Positions 16,651 to 23,940 of a stretch of 55,232 bases of DNA are shown in pieces (within the stretch, counting starts at the first letter, position 1; every line of letters begins with the position of its first letter). The stretch is from Chromatiaceae bacterium (GTDB lineage Bacteria > Pseudomonadota > Gammaproteobacteria > Chromatiales > Chromatiaceae): NCBI GenBank assembly GCA_025458165.1, contig JALOTB010000065.1, forward strand, positions 1 through 55,232, read 5' to 3'. A program made the translations under genes and the position numbers. Under the pieces are notes generated by a model. The model worked only from the letters and a program-made list of their open reading frames with translations. It did no database searches and was not told the origin of the DNA.

Positions 16651-17973
16651 CTATTGTCGCTCGAAGAGTGCCATGGATTCGACGTGCGCGGTGTGCGGGA
16701 ACATGTCCATGGCCCCGGCGGCGCGCAGGCGGTAGCCCAGCCCGTTGACCAGGCGGTCCGCGTCGCGCGCGAGGGTCGCCGGATAGCAGGAGACGTAGAC
16801 GAGCCGCTCGACCCCCAGCGCCGGCAGCAGGTCGAGGACCTGGATCGCACCGCTGCGCGGCGGATCGAGCAGCGCGGCCTGGAAGCGCTCGCGCCGCCAA
16901 GGGGCCAGGTCGAGCTCGCCATAGAGGTCCCCGAGCTCGAACCGGGCGTTGCCGATCCCGTTACGCCGGGCGTTGGCGCGGGCCCGCTCGATGAGCCCCG
17001 CCTCGGCCTCGACGCCGACCACCTCCGCCGCTCGCCGCGCCAGCGGGAGGGTAAAGTTGCCGAGCCCGCAAAAGAGGTCGAGCACCCGCTCCTCCGGGCC
17101 AGGGTCGAGCAGCGCGAGCGCCCGGTCGACCATCAGGCGGTTGAGCTCCAGGTTGACCTGGGTGAAATCCAAGGGCTCGAAGTGGATGCGCACCTCGTGA
17201 TGCGGCAGGCCGTAGGCCAGATCCACCGCGTGCCCGGGGAGTGGCCGGATGGTCTCCGGCCCGCCGTCCTGCAGGAAGATGCTGAGCCCCTGCTCGCGGC
17301 CGAAGCGGTCCAGCCGCTCGACGTCGTCCCCGCTCGGGGGCCCGAGGACCCGGAAGACCAGCACCGCTGGCCCGTCCCCGATGGCGACCTCGACCTGCGG
17401 GACGCGGTCGCGGATCGAGAGCCCGTCGATCAGCGTGCGGATGGCGCTGATCCGCTCGCCGACCGCCGGGTGCAGCACCTCGCAGCGGCCGAGCTCCGCG
17501 AGGAAGGCGCTGCCGCGCTCGCGAAATCCCACCAGCACCCCGCCCTTCTTCTCCACCAGCTTGACCCCGAGCCGCGCCTTGCGCCGGTAGCCCCAGTGTC
17601 CGGCCGCGAGCGGCGCCAGCCACTCCGCGGGCCGCACCTTGCCGATGCGCACGAGCACGTCGGCCAAGATCTCCTGCTTCATCGCGATCTGGGCGGCGGG
17701 GTCGAGGTGCTGAAGGCTGCACCCCCCGCAGACCCCGAAGTGCGGACAGCGCGGTGCCACGCGCTGGGGTGAGGCGCGCAGGACGCCGGTCGCGACGCCC
17801 TCGTCATAGCGCTTCTGAAGCCGCGTGTAGCGCACCTCGACCCGCTCACCCGGCAGGGCGCCGTGGATGAACACCGCCTTGCCCTCGACATGGGCCAGGC
17901 CGCGCCCGTCGTGGGTGAGTGACTCCACCTCCACGGTGACCGGCGGCGGCAGGGGCTTGCGCTTCTTGGCCAA
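16651..17973 (-). CDS. rlmD: 23S rRNA (uracil1939-C5)-methyltransferase RlmD
   Basis: A 440-residue SAM-dependent RNA methyltransferase. It has an N-terminal TRAM domain (VEVESLTHDGRGLAHVEGKAVFIHGALPGERVEV), the iron-sulfur cysteine cluster CPHFGVCGGC, the SAM-binding block VLDLFCGLGNFTLPLA, LLDPPRSG and the catalytic-cysteine motif VYVSCYPATLARD. These place it with RlmD (RumA) rather than RlmC or TrmA. Length fits. It reads toward the CYTH gene across the 16.5-kb repeat and follows cysM on the same strand after 63 bases. Confidence 0.92.
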   Translation of the reverse strand: MAKKRKPLPPPVTVEVESLTHDGRGLAHVEGKAVFIHGALPGERVEVRYTRLQKRYDEGVATGVLRASPQRVAPRCPHFGVCGGCSLQHLDPAAQIAMKQEILADVLVRIGKVRPAEWLAPLAAGHWGYRRKARLGVKLVEKKGGVLVGFRERGSAFLAELGRCEVLHPAVGERISAIRTLIDGLSIRDRVPQVEVAIGDGPAVLVFRVLGPPSGDDVERLDRFGREQGLSIFLQDGGPETIRPLPGHAVDLAYGLPHHEVRIHFEPLDFTQVNLELNRLMVDRALALLDPGPEERVLDLFCGLGNFTLPLARRAAEVVGVEAEAGLIERARANARRNGIGNARFELGDLYGELDLAPWRRERFQAALLDPPRSGAIQVLDLLPALGVERLVYVSCYPATLARDADRLVNGLGYRLRAAGAMDMFPHTAHVESMALFERQ

Positions 17974-18036
17974 TCGGGTCTGACTCGTCGGAATGGCGGG
18001 GATCGTTGGAAATTCCGAACGGGGCTCGCGTCGCTA

Positions 18037-18927
18037 TCAGGCGGGGAACACGCCGGTCGAGAGATAGCGGTCGCCGCGGTCGCACACGATGGCGACGATC
18101 ACGGCGTCCTCGACCTCGCGCGAGAGCCGCAGCGCCGCCGCGACCGCGCCGCCGGAGGAAACCCCGGCGAACATGCCCTCCCGGGCCGCGAGCGCCCGGG
18201 TGGTGTCCTCGGCCTCGGACTGGGAGATGTCGATGATGCGGTCGACGCCTGCGGGGTCATAGATCCGCGGCAGATACGCCTGCGGCCAGCGCCGGATGCC
18301 AGGGATGCTCGACCCCTCGGTCGGCTGCACACCGACGATCTGGACCCCGGGGTTCTGCTCCTTGAGATACCGTCCGGTTCCCATGATCGTCCCGGTGGTT
18401 CCCATGGAGCTCACGAAGTGAGTCACCCGGCCCTGGGTGTCGCGCCAGATCTCGGGGCCGGTGCCCTCGTAGTGGGCGCGCGGGTTGTCGGGGTTCGCGA
18501 ACTGGTCGAGGATGCGCCCCTCGCCGCGCGCCTCTAGCTCGCGCGCGAGATCGATCGCCGCCTCCATGCTCCCCTCGCGCGGGGTGAGGCGGATCTCCGC
18601 CCCGAAACTGCGCATCACCGCGCGGCGCTCCACGCTCATGTGCTCGGGCATGATGAGGATCATGCGGTAGCCGCGGATCGCTGCGGCCATGGCGAGCGCG
18701 ATCCCGGTGTTGCCGCTGGTGGCCTCGATCAGCGTGTCGCCCGGGCGGATCTCGCCGCGCTCCTCGGCGCGGCGGATCATCGACAGGGCGGGCCGGTCCT
18801 TGACCGAGCCGGCCGGATTGTTGCCCTCCAGCTTGGCGAGGACCAGGTTCTCGGTCTCCCCAGGCAGTCGCTGCAGGCGTACAAGGGGGGTGTGTCCGAC
18901 GCAGGCCTCGATGGTGCGGTCGATCAT
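18037..18927 (-). CDS. cysM: Cysteine synthase B (CysM)
   Basis: A 296-residue PLP enzyme that makes cysteine from O-acetylserine and sulfide, and from thiosulfate in the CysM branch. The PLP lysine sits in NNPAGSVKDRPAL; EATSGNTGIALAMAAAIRGY binds phosphate/substrate, and GTTGTIMGTGRYLKE forms the phosphate cradle. The NPAGSVKDRPAL and RSFGAEIRLTP elements favour CysM over CysK. The thiosulfate route is of obvious use to a sulfur oxidiser. It is upstream of rlmD on the same strand, and divergent from the Hpt gene. Confidence 0.92.
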   Translation of the reverse strand: MIDRTIEACVGHTPLVRLQRLPGETENLVLAKLEGNNPAGSVKDRPALSMIRRAEERGEIRPGDTLIEATSGNTGIALAMAAAIRGYRMILIMPEHMSVERRAVMRSFGAEIRLTPREGSMEAAIDLARELEARGEGRILDQFANPDNPRAHYEGTGPEIWRDTQGRVTHFVSSMGTTGTIMGTGRYLKEQNPGVQIVGVQPTEGSSIPGIRRWPQAYLPRIYDPAGVDRIIDISQSEAEDTTRALAAREGMFAGVSSGGAVAAALRLSREVEDAVIVAIVCDRGDRYLSTGVFPA

Positions 18928-19060
18928 GGGTGGCGGCTCATCGCCGCTGGCGCTGGCAGTGGCATGCCCGCGATTGTGCTACAAGGACCGCGGCGGCGAA
19001 ACCGGACCGCGACCCGAGTCCCCGCCGCGGCTGGACTCCGACCGGGTGCAAGGACTATGT

Positions 19061-19459
19061 TTGGCGCGGTCGAGTACAACCCGCGAGCGCCCACTCGTGC
19101 ACCAGGACCCCCAGACCGCCGAGTCGCAACGCCTCCCCACTCGCGACGCCAGCGCCGCACTCGCCACCACCGGGGGCGACGCGGAGCTCGCGGCACACCT
19201 GTTCGCGACGCTCCGCGAGGGACTGCCCCAGGAGATCGACCGCCTGCGCCACCACACGCGCGCCCAGGCTTGGGGTGCCTTGGCCGACGCCGCCCACCGC
19301 TTCCGAGGGGCCACGGCCTACTGCGGCGTCCCGGCCCTGGACCGCGCGCTCCAAGATCTAGAGCGCGTGGCGCGGGACAGCGACCTCGACCGTATTCCAG
19401 GGAGTCTCGAGCGCGTCGAGCGCGAGACCGAGCGACTGATCGCCTACCGCGGGGAGTGA
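19061..19459 (+). CDS. Histidine phosphotransfer (Hpt) domain protein
   Basis: A stand-alone Hpt protein of about 132 residues that would relay phosphate between a hybrid kinase and a response regulator. The core resembles the C-terminal Hpt of BarA-like kinases: GDAELAAHLFATLREGLPQEI, then ALADAAHRFRGATAYCGVPALDRAL, with the histidine of AAHRF as phosphorylation site. The start is uncertain: the TTG at 19061 has AAGGA six bases upstream; the GTG at 19097 is an alternative without a clear ribosome-binding site. No cognate kinase is adjacent. Confidence 0.7.
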   Translation: MARSSTTRERPLVHQDPQTAESQRLPTRDASAALATTGGDAELAAHLFATLREGLPQEIDRLRHHTRAQAWGALADAAHRFRGATAYCGVPALDRALQDLERVARDSDLDRIPGSLERVERETERLIAYRGE

Positions 19460-19642
19460 CCCCCAGGACCGCTGCGGCATCCGCCGCCACCTTATGAGGG
19501 TGGATCCGGTCGCGATCGATCCCGACGCCTTCCGCGCCCCGCCGATGCTCGGTCGAAGCGCCCCGTCTGCGCCCGGGATCGGCGCTCCACCGCCACCGCC
19601 CCGCGAGTACCAGGCCGCGGGAACCGCTGAAGGGGACTCCCG

Positions 19643-20188
19643 ATGACGACGATCTACGTCGGCAATCTCGCCGATGACACCAGTACAGCCCGTACACGGG
19701 CCCTCTTCGAGCCCTTCGGCGAGGTCCAATCCATCCGTTTGTCGCGCAGCGAGTCGGGACGCCGTTTCGGTGCCCACGGATTGGTCGAGATGGACGACGA
19801 GGCCGCGCGCGTGGCTATCGCCGAGCTCGACGGGCGGGTCTTGGACGGCACCGTACTCAGCGTGCGCGAGGCGCTCCCCCCGGCGGAGGACGAGGCCCCC
19901 GCAACCCCTACCGCCGTCCCCGCCACACCCGACGACGTGCCGCCGAGCAACTTGCTGCGCCGCACCTACGAAGTCGCTTCGGTCGAGAAGGTGCCCGCCC
20001 CGGGAGGCGGTGATTCCGGCGACTGGTACCGTTACGTCCTCACCAGCGGCCCGGCCCAGATCACCGGCCTGCACCGCGGCACCCTGGACGAGGTCAGGGA
20101 ATACGCGAGCCAGTGCGCCGACGCCTTCAACCTGCGCAGCCTGACCGGTAAGGTCACGCGCCCGCTCGCACCAGCGAAAAAGCGGTAG
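19643..20188 (+). CDS. RNA-binding protein with N-terminal RRM and conserved C-terminal domain
   Basis: A 181-residue protein. Residues 3-77 are an RNA-recognition motif with RNP2 IYVGNL and a degenerate RNP1 (RRFGAHGLVEM). A proline/alanine linker (80-100) leads to a second domain (LRRTYEVASVEK through FNLRSLTG) that I recognise only as conserved, not by name. Bacterial RRM proteins bind single-stranded RNA and often respond to cold. The ATG follows GGGGACTCCCG after GAAGGGG. It is monocistronic, ahead of a 341-base non-coding stretch. Confidence 0.82.
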   Translation: MTTIYVGNLADDTSTARTRALFEPFGEVQSIRLSRSESGRRFGAHGLVEMDDEAARVAIAELDGRVLDGTVLSVREALPPAEDEAPATPTAVPATPDDVPPSNLLRRTYEVASVEKVPAPGGGDSGDWYRYVLTSGPAQITGLHRGTLDEVREYASQCADAFNLRSLTGKVTRPLAPAKKR

Positions 20189-20529
20189 CCCGACAAGATT
20201 GATTTCCCTTTCTCTGAGGGCCGGCGTATGTTGCGCCCACTGTGAGGCGCGAATCCCTTGTCCCTGATCCGCCCACAGCCCACCGGGCTCCCTAGTCTCG
20301 CCCGGGGAATCCCTTTGTTGTCCGGGCCCTGGGCCCCGCGGAATCATCCTCACCAACTGGGTTTGCGCAGTACCGAAACCTCGCTGTGCGGCCGTTTTCG
20401 CCGACGATCGGATTGTTTCGGGGAATCCCCCCGAACGGCTCCGGAATAGACGGGTCGCGGTCCTGCCGCCCAGGCGGCCGTTGCGACCGGCGCCCCATCA
20501 CTCAGTACTGTCTAAAGGCAAACCTTGTA
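20189..20529 (+). other. Non-coding stretch upstream of the sulfur globule protein gene
   Basis: This 341-base stretch has no convincing gene. It contains GC-rich short repeats of GGGGAATCCC type (around 20306 and 20430) and should hold the promoter for the sulfur globule protein gene, but I see no good -35/-10 pair. A reading frame that extends the sulfur globule gene upstream to 20386 does not look like protein. Confidence 0.5.
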
Positions 20530-20910
20530 ATGAAAAGCATCCTTCGAGTCCTGACCCTCACCGCGGCCGCCGGCTTGGCCGCGACCTCGTTCTCCGCCAG
20601 CGCTTGGTGGGGGGGCGGCCCGGGCAACACGGGCATGTGGGACAACATGGGCGATTTCTTCGGCGACGGCACCGGCGACTTCAACATGAGCATGAGCGGT
20701 GGCGGACGCGGCTACGGCCGTGGCTATAATCGCGGCAATTACGGATACGGATACGGCCCCTATGGCTATCCGGGCGGCTATGGCATGCCCTACGGCGGCT
20801 ACGGCATGCCCTACGGCGGCGGCTACGGGATGCCTTACGGCGGCGCCCCTTACGGCGGCATGCCCTATGCGGCACCGGTCCCCGCGGCCCCCGCGGCACC
20901 GGCCCCCTAA
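20530..20910 (+). CDS. Sulfur globule protein-like secreted Gly/Tyr-rich protein
   Basis: A 126-residue protein with a clear signal peptide (residues 1-25, ending SASA before WWGGGPG). The mature part is rich in glycine, tyrosine, methionine and proline: [19 protein letters not shown], then [12 protein letters not shown] repeats, and a proline/alanine tail. This matches the family of Sgp proteins that form the envelope around periplasmic sulfur globules in purple sulfur bacteria. Which Sgp it is cannot be decided from memory. No ribosome-binding site of textbook type is seen (AAACCTTGTA upstream). The gene is followed by two strong hairpins and appears monocistronic. Confidence 0.78.
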   Translation: MKSILRVLTLTAAAGLAATSFSASAWWGGGPGNTGMWDNMGDFFGDGTGDFNMSMSGGGRGYGRGYNRGNYGYGYGPYGYPGGYGMPYGGYGMPYGGGYGMPYGGAPYGGMPYAAPVPAAPAAPAP

Positions 20911-20921
20911 GGCGACGCCAG

Positions 20922-20977
20922 CCGCCCGACCTGCGGTCGGGCGGTCGCGGCCACGCGCCCCAAGCGGGCGCGTGGCC
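20922..20977 (+). terminator. Double hairpin after the sulfur globule protein gene
   Basis: Two consecutive perfect stems: 20922-20944 (CCGCCCGACC with GGTCGGGCGG, three-base loop) and 20949-20977 (GGCCACGCGCCC with GGGCGCGTGGCC, five-base loop). The second is followed by GTCCCCCC without a T run. They may end the transcript or protect its 3' end. Confidence 0.65.
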
Positions 20978-21057
20978 GTCCCCCCAACCCCGGCACCGCG
21001 AGTGCCGCGCGACCGAGCCCGAGCCACGCCTCGGCTCGCCGTCATGCCACCAGGGTC

Positions 21058-21876
21058 ATGGGCCTGATCGGCACCGTCCTCGCCGGGTGGGTGCTGCTCA
21101 ACGGGCTGATGTTCCTCGCCCAGCCCGGCATGATCTTCTTCCCCACCCAGCGCCTCGACGCGACACCGCGGGACTGGGGGCTCGCCCACCAAGACGTATG
21201 GCTCAAGACCGACGACGGCCTGCGCCTGCACGGCTGGTACATCCCGCGCGAGGGGGCCGAGCGGACGCTGCTCTTCTTCCACGGAAACGCCGGCAACATC
21301 TCCCACCGCGGGGAATCGGTCGCGATCTTCCATCGCCTGGGGCTGAACGTCCTGATGGTCGACTACCGCGGCTACGGCCGCAGCGAGGGCTCGCCGAGCG
21401 AGGACGGACTCTATCGCGATGCCCGGGCCGCCTGGCAATGGCTGACCGAGGAGCAACGACTTGAGCCCGAACAGATTGTCGTGTTCGGCCGCTCTCTGGG
21501 GGCGACTGTGGCGGCGACCCTGGCCGCGGAGAGCACACCGGCTGCGGTCATCCTGGAATCCGGCTTCAGCTCGGCGCGGGATGCCGCACAGGCGCTCTTC
21601 CCGGTGCTCTCGCGCGTGGTGATCCTGCGCTACCGCCTCGACGCCGCCGACGCGCTGACTCGGGCGACGAGTCCGGTCCTCGTGCTGCACAGCCCGGACG
21701 ACGAGGTCATCCCCTACCCGCTCGGTCAGCGTCTCTATGACGCCGCCCCTGAGCCCAAGCGCTTCGTCGAGCTGCGCGGCGGGCACAATGACGGCTTCCT
21801 GCGCTCGCAGCCCGAGTACGAGCGCACACTCGGCGCATTCTTGGCGACCCTCGGTGCGCCACGAGGTCAGCCGTGA
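21058..21876 (+). CDS. Membrane-anchored alpha/beta hydrolase
   Basis: A 272-residue alpha/beta-fold hydrolase with an N-terminal hydrophobic anchor (residues 1-20). Landmarks: FFHGNAGNISHRG (oxyanion loop), VDYRGYGRSEG, the nucleophile elbow FGRSLG, the acid in HSPDDEVIPY and the histidine in GGHNDGF. It resembles the Bem46/YfhR-type hydrolases with unknown natural substrates. Its stop overlaps the start of the next hydrolase by four bases (GTGA), so the two form an operon. Confidence 0.85.
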   Translation: MGLIGTVLAGWVLLNGLMFLAQPGMIFFPTQRLDATPRDWGLAHQDVWLKTDDGLRLHGWYIPREGAERTLLFFHGNAGNISHRGESVAIFHRLGLNVLMVDYRGYGRSEGSPSEDGLYRDARAAWQWLTEEQRLEPEQIVVFGRSLGATVAATLAAESTPAAVILESGFSSARDAAQALFPVLSRVVILRYRLDAADALTRATSPVLVLHSPDDEVIPYPLGQRLYDAAPEPKRFVELRGGHNDGFLRSQPEYERTLGAFLATLGAPRGQP

Positions 21877-22943
21877 GGCCGGCGCCGCTGGGGCGCTGGG
21901 GGCGCCTCGCCCCGATCCTCTGTGCGCCGCTCCTGCTCGCCGGCTGCGCCACACCCGAGCCGCCACGCGCGGCCACCGGCGCCCAGCCCCCGCTTCTCGT
22001 CGAGCAGCAGGCGGTGATGGACGACGGCCATCGACTGCCGCTTCACCGCTGGGGCGAGCCGGACAAGGCCCGTGCCCTGGTCCTCGCGCTGCACGGCTTC
22101 AACGACTACGGCAACGCCTTCGCCGGACTCGGCGGGCGCCTGGCCGCGGGTGGCGTGCTGACCTACGCGGTCGACCAGCGCGGCTTCGGCTCGGGCGCCG
22201 GACGTGGCCACTGGGCGGGGGAAGGACGGATGACCGCGGACCTGGTCGAGCTCGCCGCGCTGCTTCGCGAGCGTCACCCCGATCTGCCACTCTACGTCCT
22301 CGGCGAGAGCATGGGCGGAGCGGTGGTCATGGCGACCCCGGGGATCGCGAATCTCGCCGACGGTCTGATCCTGATCGCACCCGCGGTCTGGTCGCGCGAG
22401 ACCATGCACCCGCTCCAGCGCTTCGTGCTCGCGTTGGCGGCCTACGGCCTGCCGTCGCTCAAGGTGACCGGCCGGGGCCTCGACATCCGCCCCTCGGACA
22501 ACATCCCCATGCTGCGGCAGTTCAGCGCCGACCCTCTGGTGATCAAGGAGACCCGGGTCGATGCCCTCTGGGGCCTGACCAACCTGATGGACCAGGCCGC
22601 CGCGGCCGCCCCCGGGCTGGCGCCGCCGGTGTTGATCCTCTACGGCGAGCACGACCAGATCATCCCGCGACGCGCCTTCTGCGCCATGCTCGCCACCCTG
22701 CCGACCGGGGAGTCGGCGATCCGTGTCGCCCTGTACCGGGACGGCTGGCACATGCTGGCCCGCGACCTGCAAGGCGAGCAGGTGACGACGGATATCGCCG
22801 CCTGGGTCAACGATCAGTGGGCGCCGCTGCCCTCGGGCGAGGAGGCCCCGCCCGGGAGCGAGCGGATGACGCGCCACTGCCGGGACGCCGAGCCGTTGCG
22901 AGCGGCCCTCAGGCAGGCATCGGCCGACCGGTCGCCGGACTAG
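21873..22943 (+). CDS. Lipoprotein alpha/beta hydrolase, monoacylglycerol lipase type
   Basis: A 356-residue hydrolase with a lipoprotein signal (lipobox LLAGC at about residues 26-30). The catalytic core has LALHGFNDYGNAF, VDQRGFGSG, the nucleophile elbow GESMGG, LILYGEHDQIIP and a histidine in YRDGWHMLARD, close to lysophospholipase/monoacylglycerol lipases (Hydrolase_4). It starts with GTG at 21873, overlapping the previous stop codon. Probable role: lipid hydrolysis at the envelope; substrate not determinable. Confidence 0.85.
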   Translation: MRPAPLGRWGRLAPILCAPLLLAGCATPEPPRAATGAQPPLLVEQQAVMDDGHRLPLHRWGEPDKARALVLALHGFNDYGNAFAGLGGRLAAGGVLTYAVDQRGFGSGAGRGHWAGEGRMTADLVELAALLRERHPDLPLYVLGESMGGAVVMATPGIANLADGLILIAPAVWSRETMHPLQRFVLALAAYGLPSLKVTGRGLDIRPSDNIPMLRQFSADPLVIKETRVDALWGLTNLMDQAAAAAPGLAPPVLILYGEHDQIIPRRAFCAMLATLPTGESAIRVALYRDGWHMLARDLQGEQVTTDIAAWVNDQWAPLPSGEEAPPGSERMTRHCRDAEPLRAALRQASADRSPD

Positions 22944-23011
22944 CAAGTGCCGCTTGCTCGCAGGTACAGTAGCGGGCCTTGCTGGGCTGGATTGGGACGG
23001 GGAAGGGGCTG

Positions 23012-23428
23012 ATGGGCGAGGTACGGGGGGCAGGGAACGAGGCGCGATGCGACGCGCCGGTCCTGTTCTCCATCGTCGAGTCCCCCGGGCACCCCAACCT
23101 GAGCCCCCTCTACCGGCGCCTGGGGATCACCGAGGTGCGCCTCGCCTCCCAGCGCAAGGCCGTCCAGGCGCTCAAGCGCCACGCCCCGGACTTCGTGGTC
23201 GCCGAGTTCTTCTACGGCTTCGGCAACAACTACGCCGGGGCCAACCTGAGCAACCTCGATGTCTTCCTGGCGAGCCTGCAGCGCTACGCGCCCAACGCGC
23301 GGGTCATCGTCCTGGTCCAGAAGGACCAACGCGGCTATGTCGACCGCCTCGCCGAGCGCTTTCGGCTCTATGCCATCCTGGTCCAGCCGGTAAGCGCCGC
23401 GGACTTGGAGCCACTGCTGCGGGGCTGA
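23012..23428 (+). CDS. Hypothetical protein, receiver-like fold
   Basis: A 138-residue cytoplasmic protein with no family I can name. The alternation of strands and helices (VLFSIVESP, HAPDFVVAEFFYG, VFLASLQRYAPNARVIVLVQ, FRLYAILVQPVSAADLEPLL) looks like a response-regulator receiver fold without its usual acidic pocket and switch residues. GGGGAAGGGGCTG lies just before the chosen ATG at 23012; the frame opens slightly earlier at 22979. Confidence 0.6.
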   Translation: MGEVRGAGNEARCDAPVLFSIVESPGHPNLSPLYRRLGITEVRLASQRKAVQALKRHAPDFVVAEFFYGFGNNYAGANLSNLDVFLASLQRYAPNARVIVLVQKDQRGYVDRLAERFRLYAILVQPVSAADLEPLLRG

Positions 23429-23474
23429 CCGCAGCGCCATCCAGCACCCCAACCGAGAAGGAGACTGAAAGACC

Positions 23475-23669
23475 ATGAAGAAAGTGACCACCGCCGGCGC
23501 CCACCAGATCTACCAGAAGCGCTCCGGCCGCTATGCCGTGCAGGGCAAGGACAAGAAGTGGGTCAACGGCGAGGAGAAGGCCCGCATCCTGCTGGAAGCG
23601 GGCCTGATCCAACCGCCCAAGGCCAAGGCGCCCGCACCTGAGGCCCCGGCCGAGGCGCCTGCGGCCTGA
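23475..23669 (+). CDS. Small conserved basic protein, 64 residues
   Basis: A short soluble protein with a basic, strand-rich N-terminal half (KKVTTAGAHQIYQKRSGRYAVQGKDKKWVNGEEKARILLEAGLI) and a proline/alanine tail of low complexity. No named family is recognised. GAGAAGGAGACTG upstream of the ATG is a strong ribosome-binding site, a good sign of real translation. It follows the 138-residue gene after 46 bases. Confidence 0.65.
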   Translation: MKKVTTAGAHQIYQKRSGRYAVQGKDKKWVNGEEKARILLEAGLIQPPKAKAPAPEAPAEAPAA

Positions 23670-23684
23670 GCGGAAGCGGATTGG

Positions 23685-23906
23685 CCGCAAATGAACGCAA
23701 ATGAGGAATGATGCGGCTTCGTCGGCCCAGCGGCGGCTGCGGCGTTTTTCCCAGACGGCCGAGTCGCCGCCCTAGTGTCCGCGGAGCTCGGAAGGCGCGC
23801 CTGCTCTCGGCTCGTTGACCGGAGCGCCGCACCATGGCCATCACCGACCGCCGGCGCCATCCCGTCCTCTCTGCTCACCTGTGCGTTCACTTGCGTTCAT
23901 TTGCGG
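23685..23906 (+). repeat. Element bounded by 20-bp inverted repeats (CCGCAAATGAACGCAAATGA)
   Basis: Left end 23685-23704 and right end 23887-23906 are inverted copies that match at 19 of 20 positions; each is built from GCAAATGAAC units. The right end carries a third partial unit. The 182 bases between contain no gene. The layout suggests a small non-autonomous element or an interspersed repeat pair inserted upstream of hrpB. Confidence 0.65.
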
Positions 23907-23940
23907 ACCTCTCTCCGCTTCGACTGATCCGCCGGCGTTG

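Noticed and set aside
16466..16900. Longer CYTH reading frame and a Ser-Leu-repeat frame across 16.5 kb
   Set aside because: Both are translations of the hexamer arrays and of the rlmD antisense strand; the CYTH motif fixes the start at 16465.
19358..20356. 332-codon minus-strand frame opposite the RRM gene
   Set aside because: It is antisense to a well-supported RRM protein and has no recognisable domain.
20386..20529. Upstream extension of the sulfur globule protein frame
   Set aside because: It lacks protein character and would bury the signal peptide internally.
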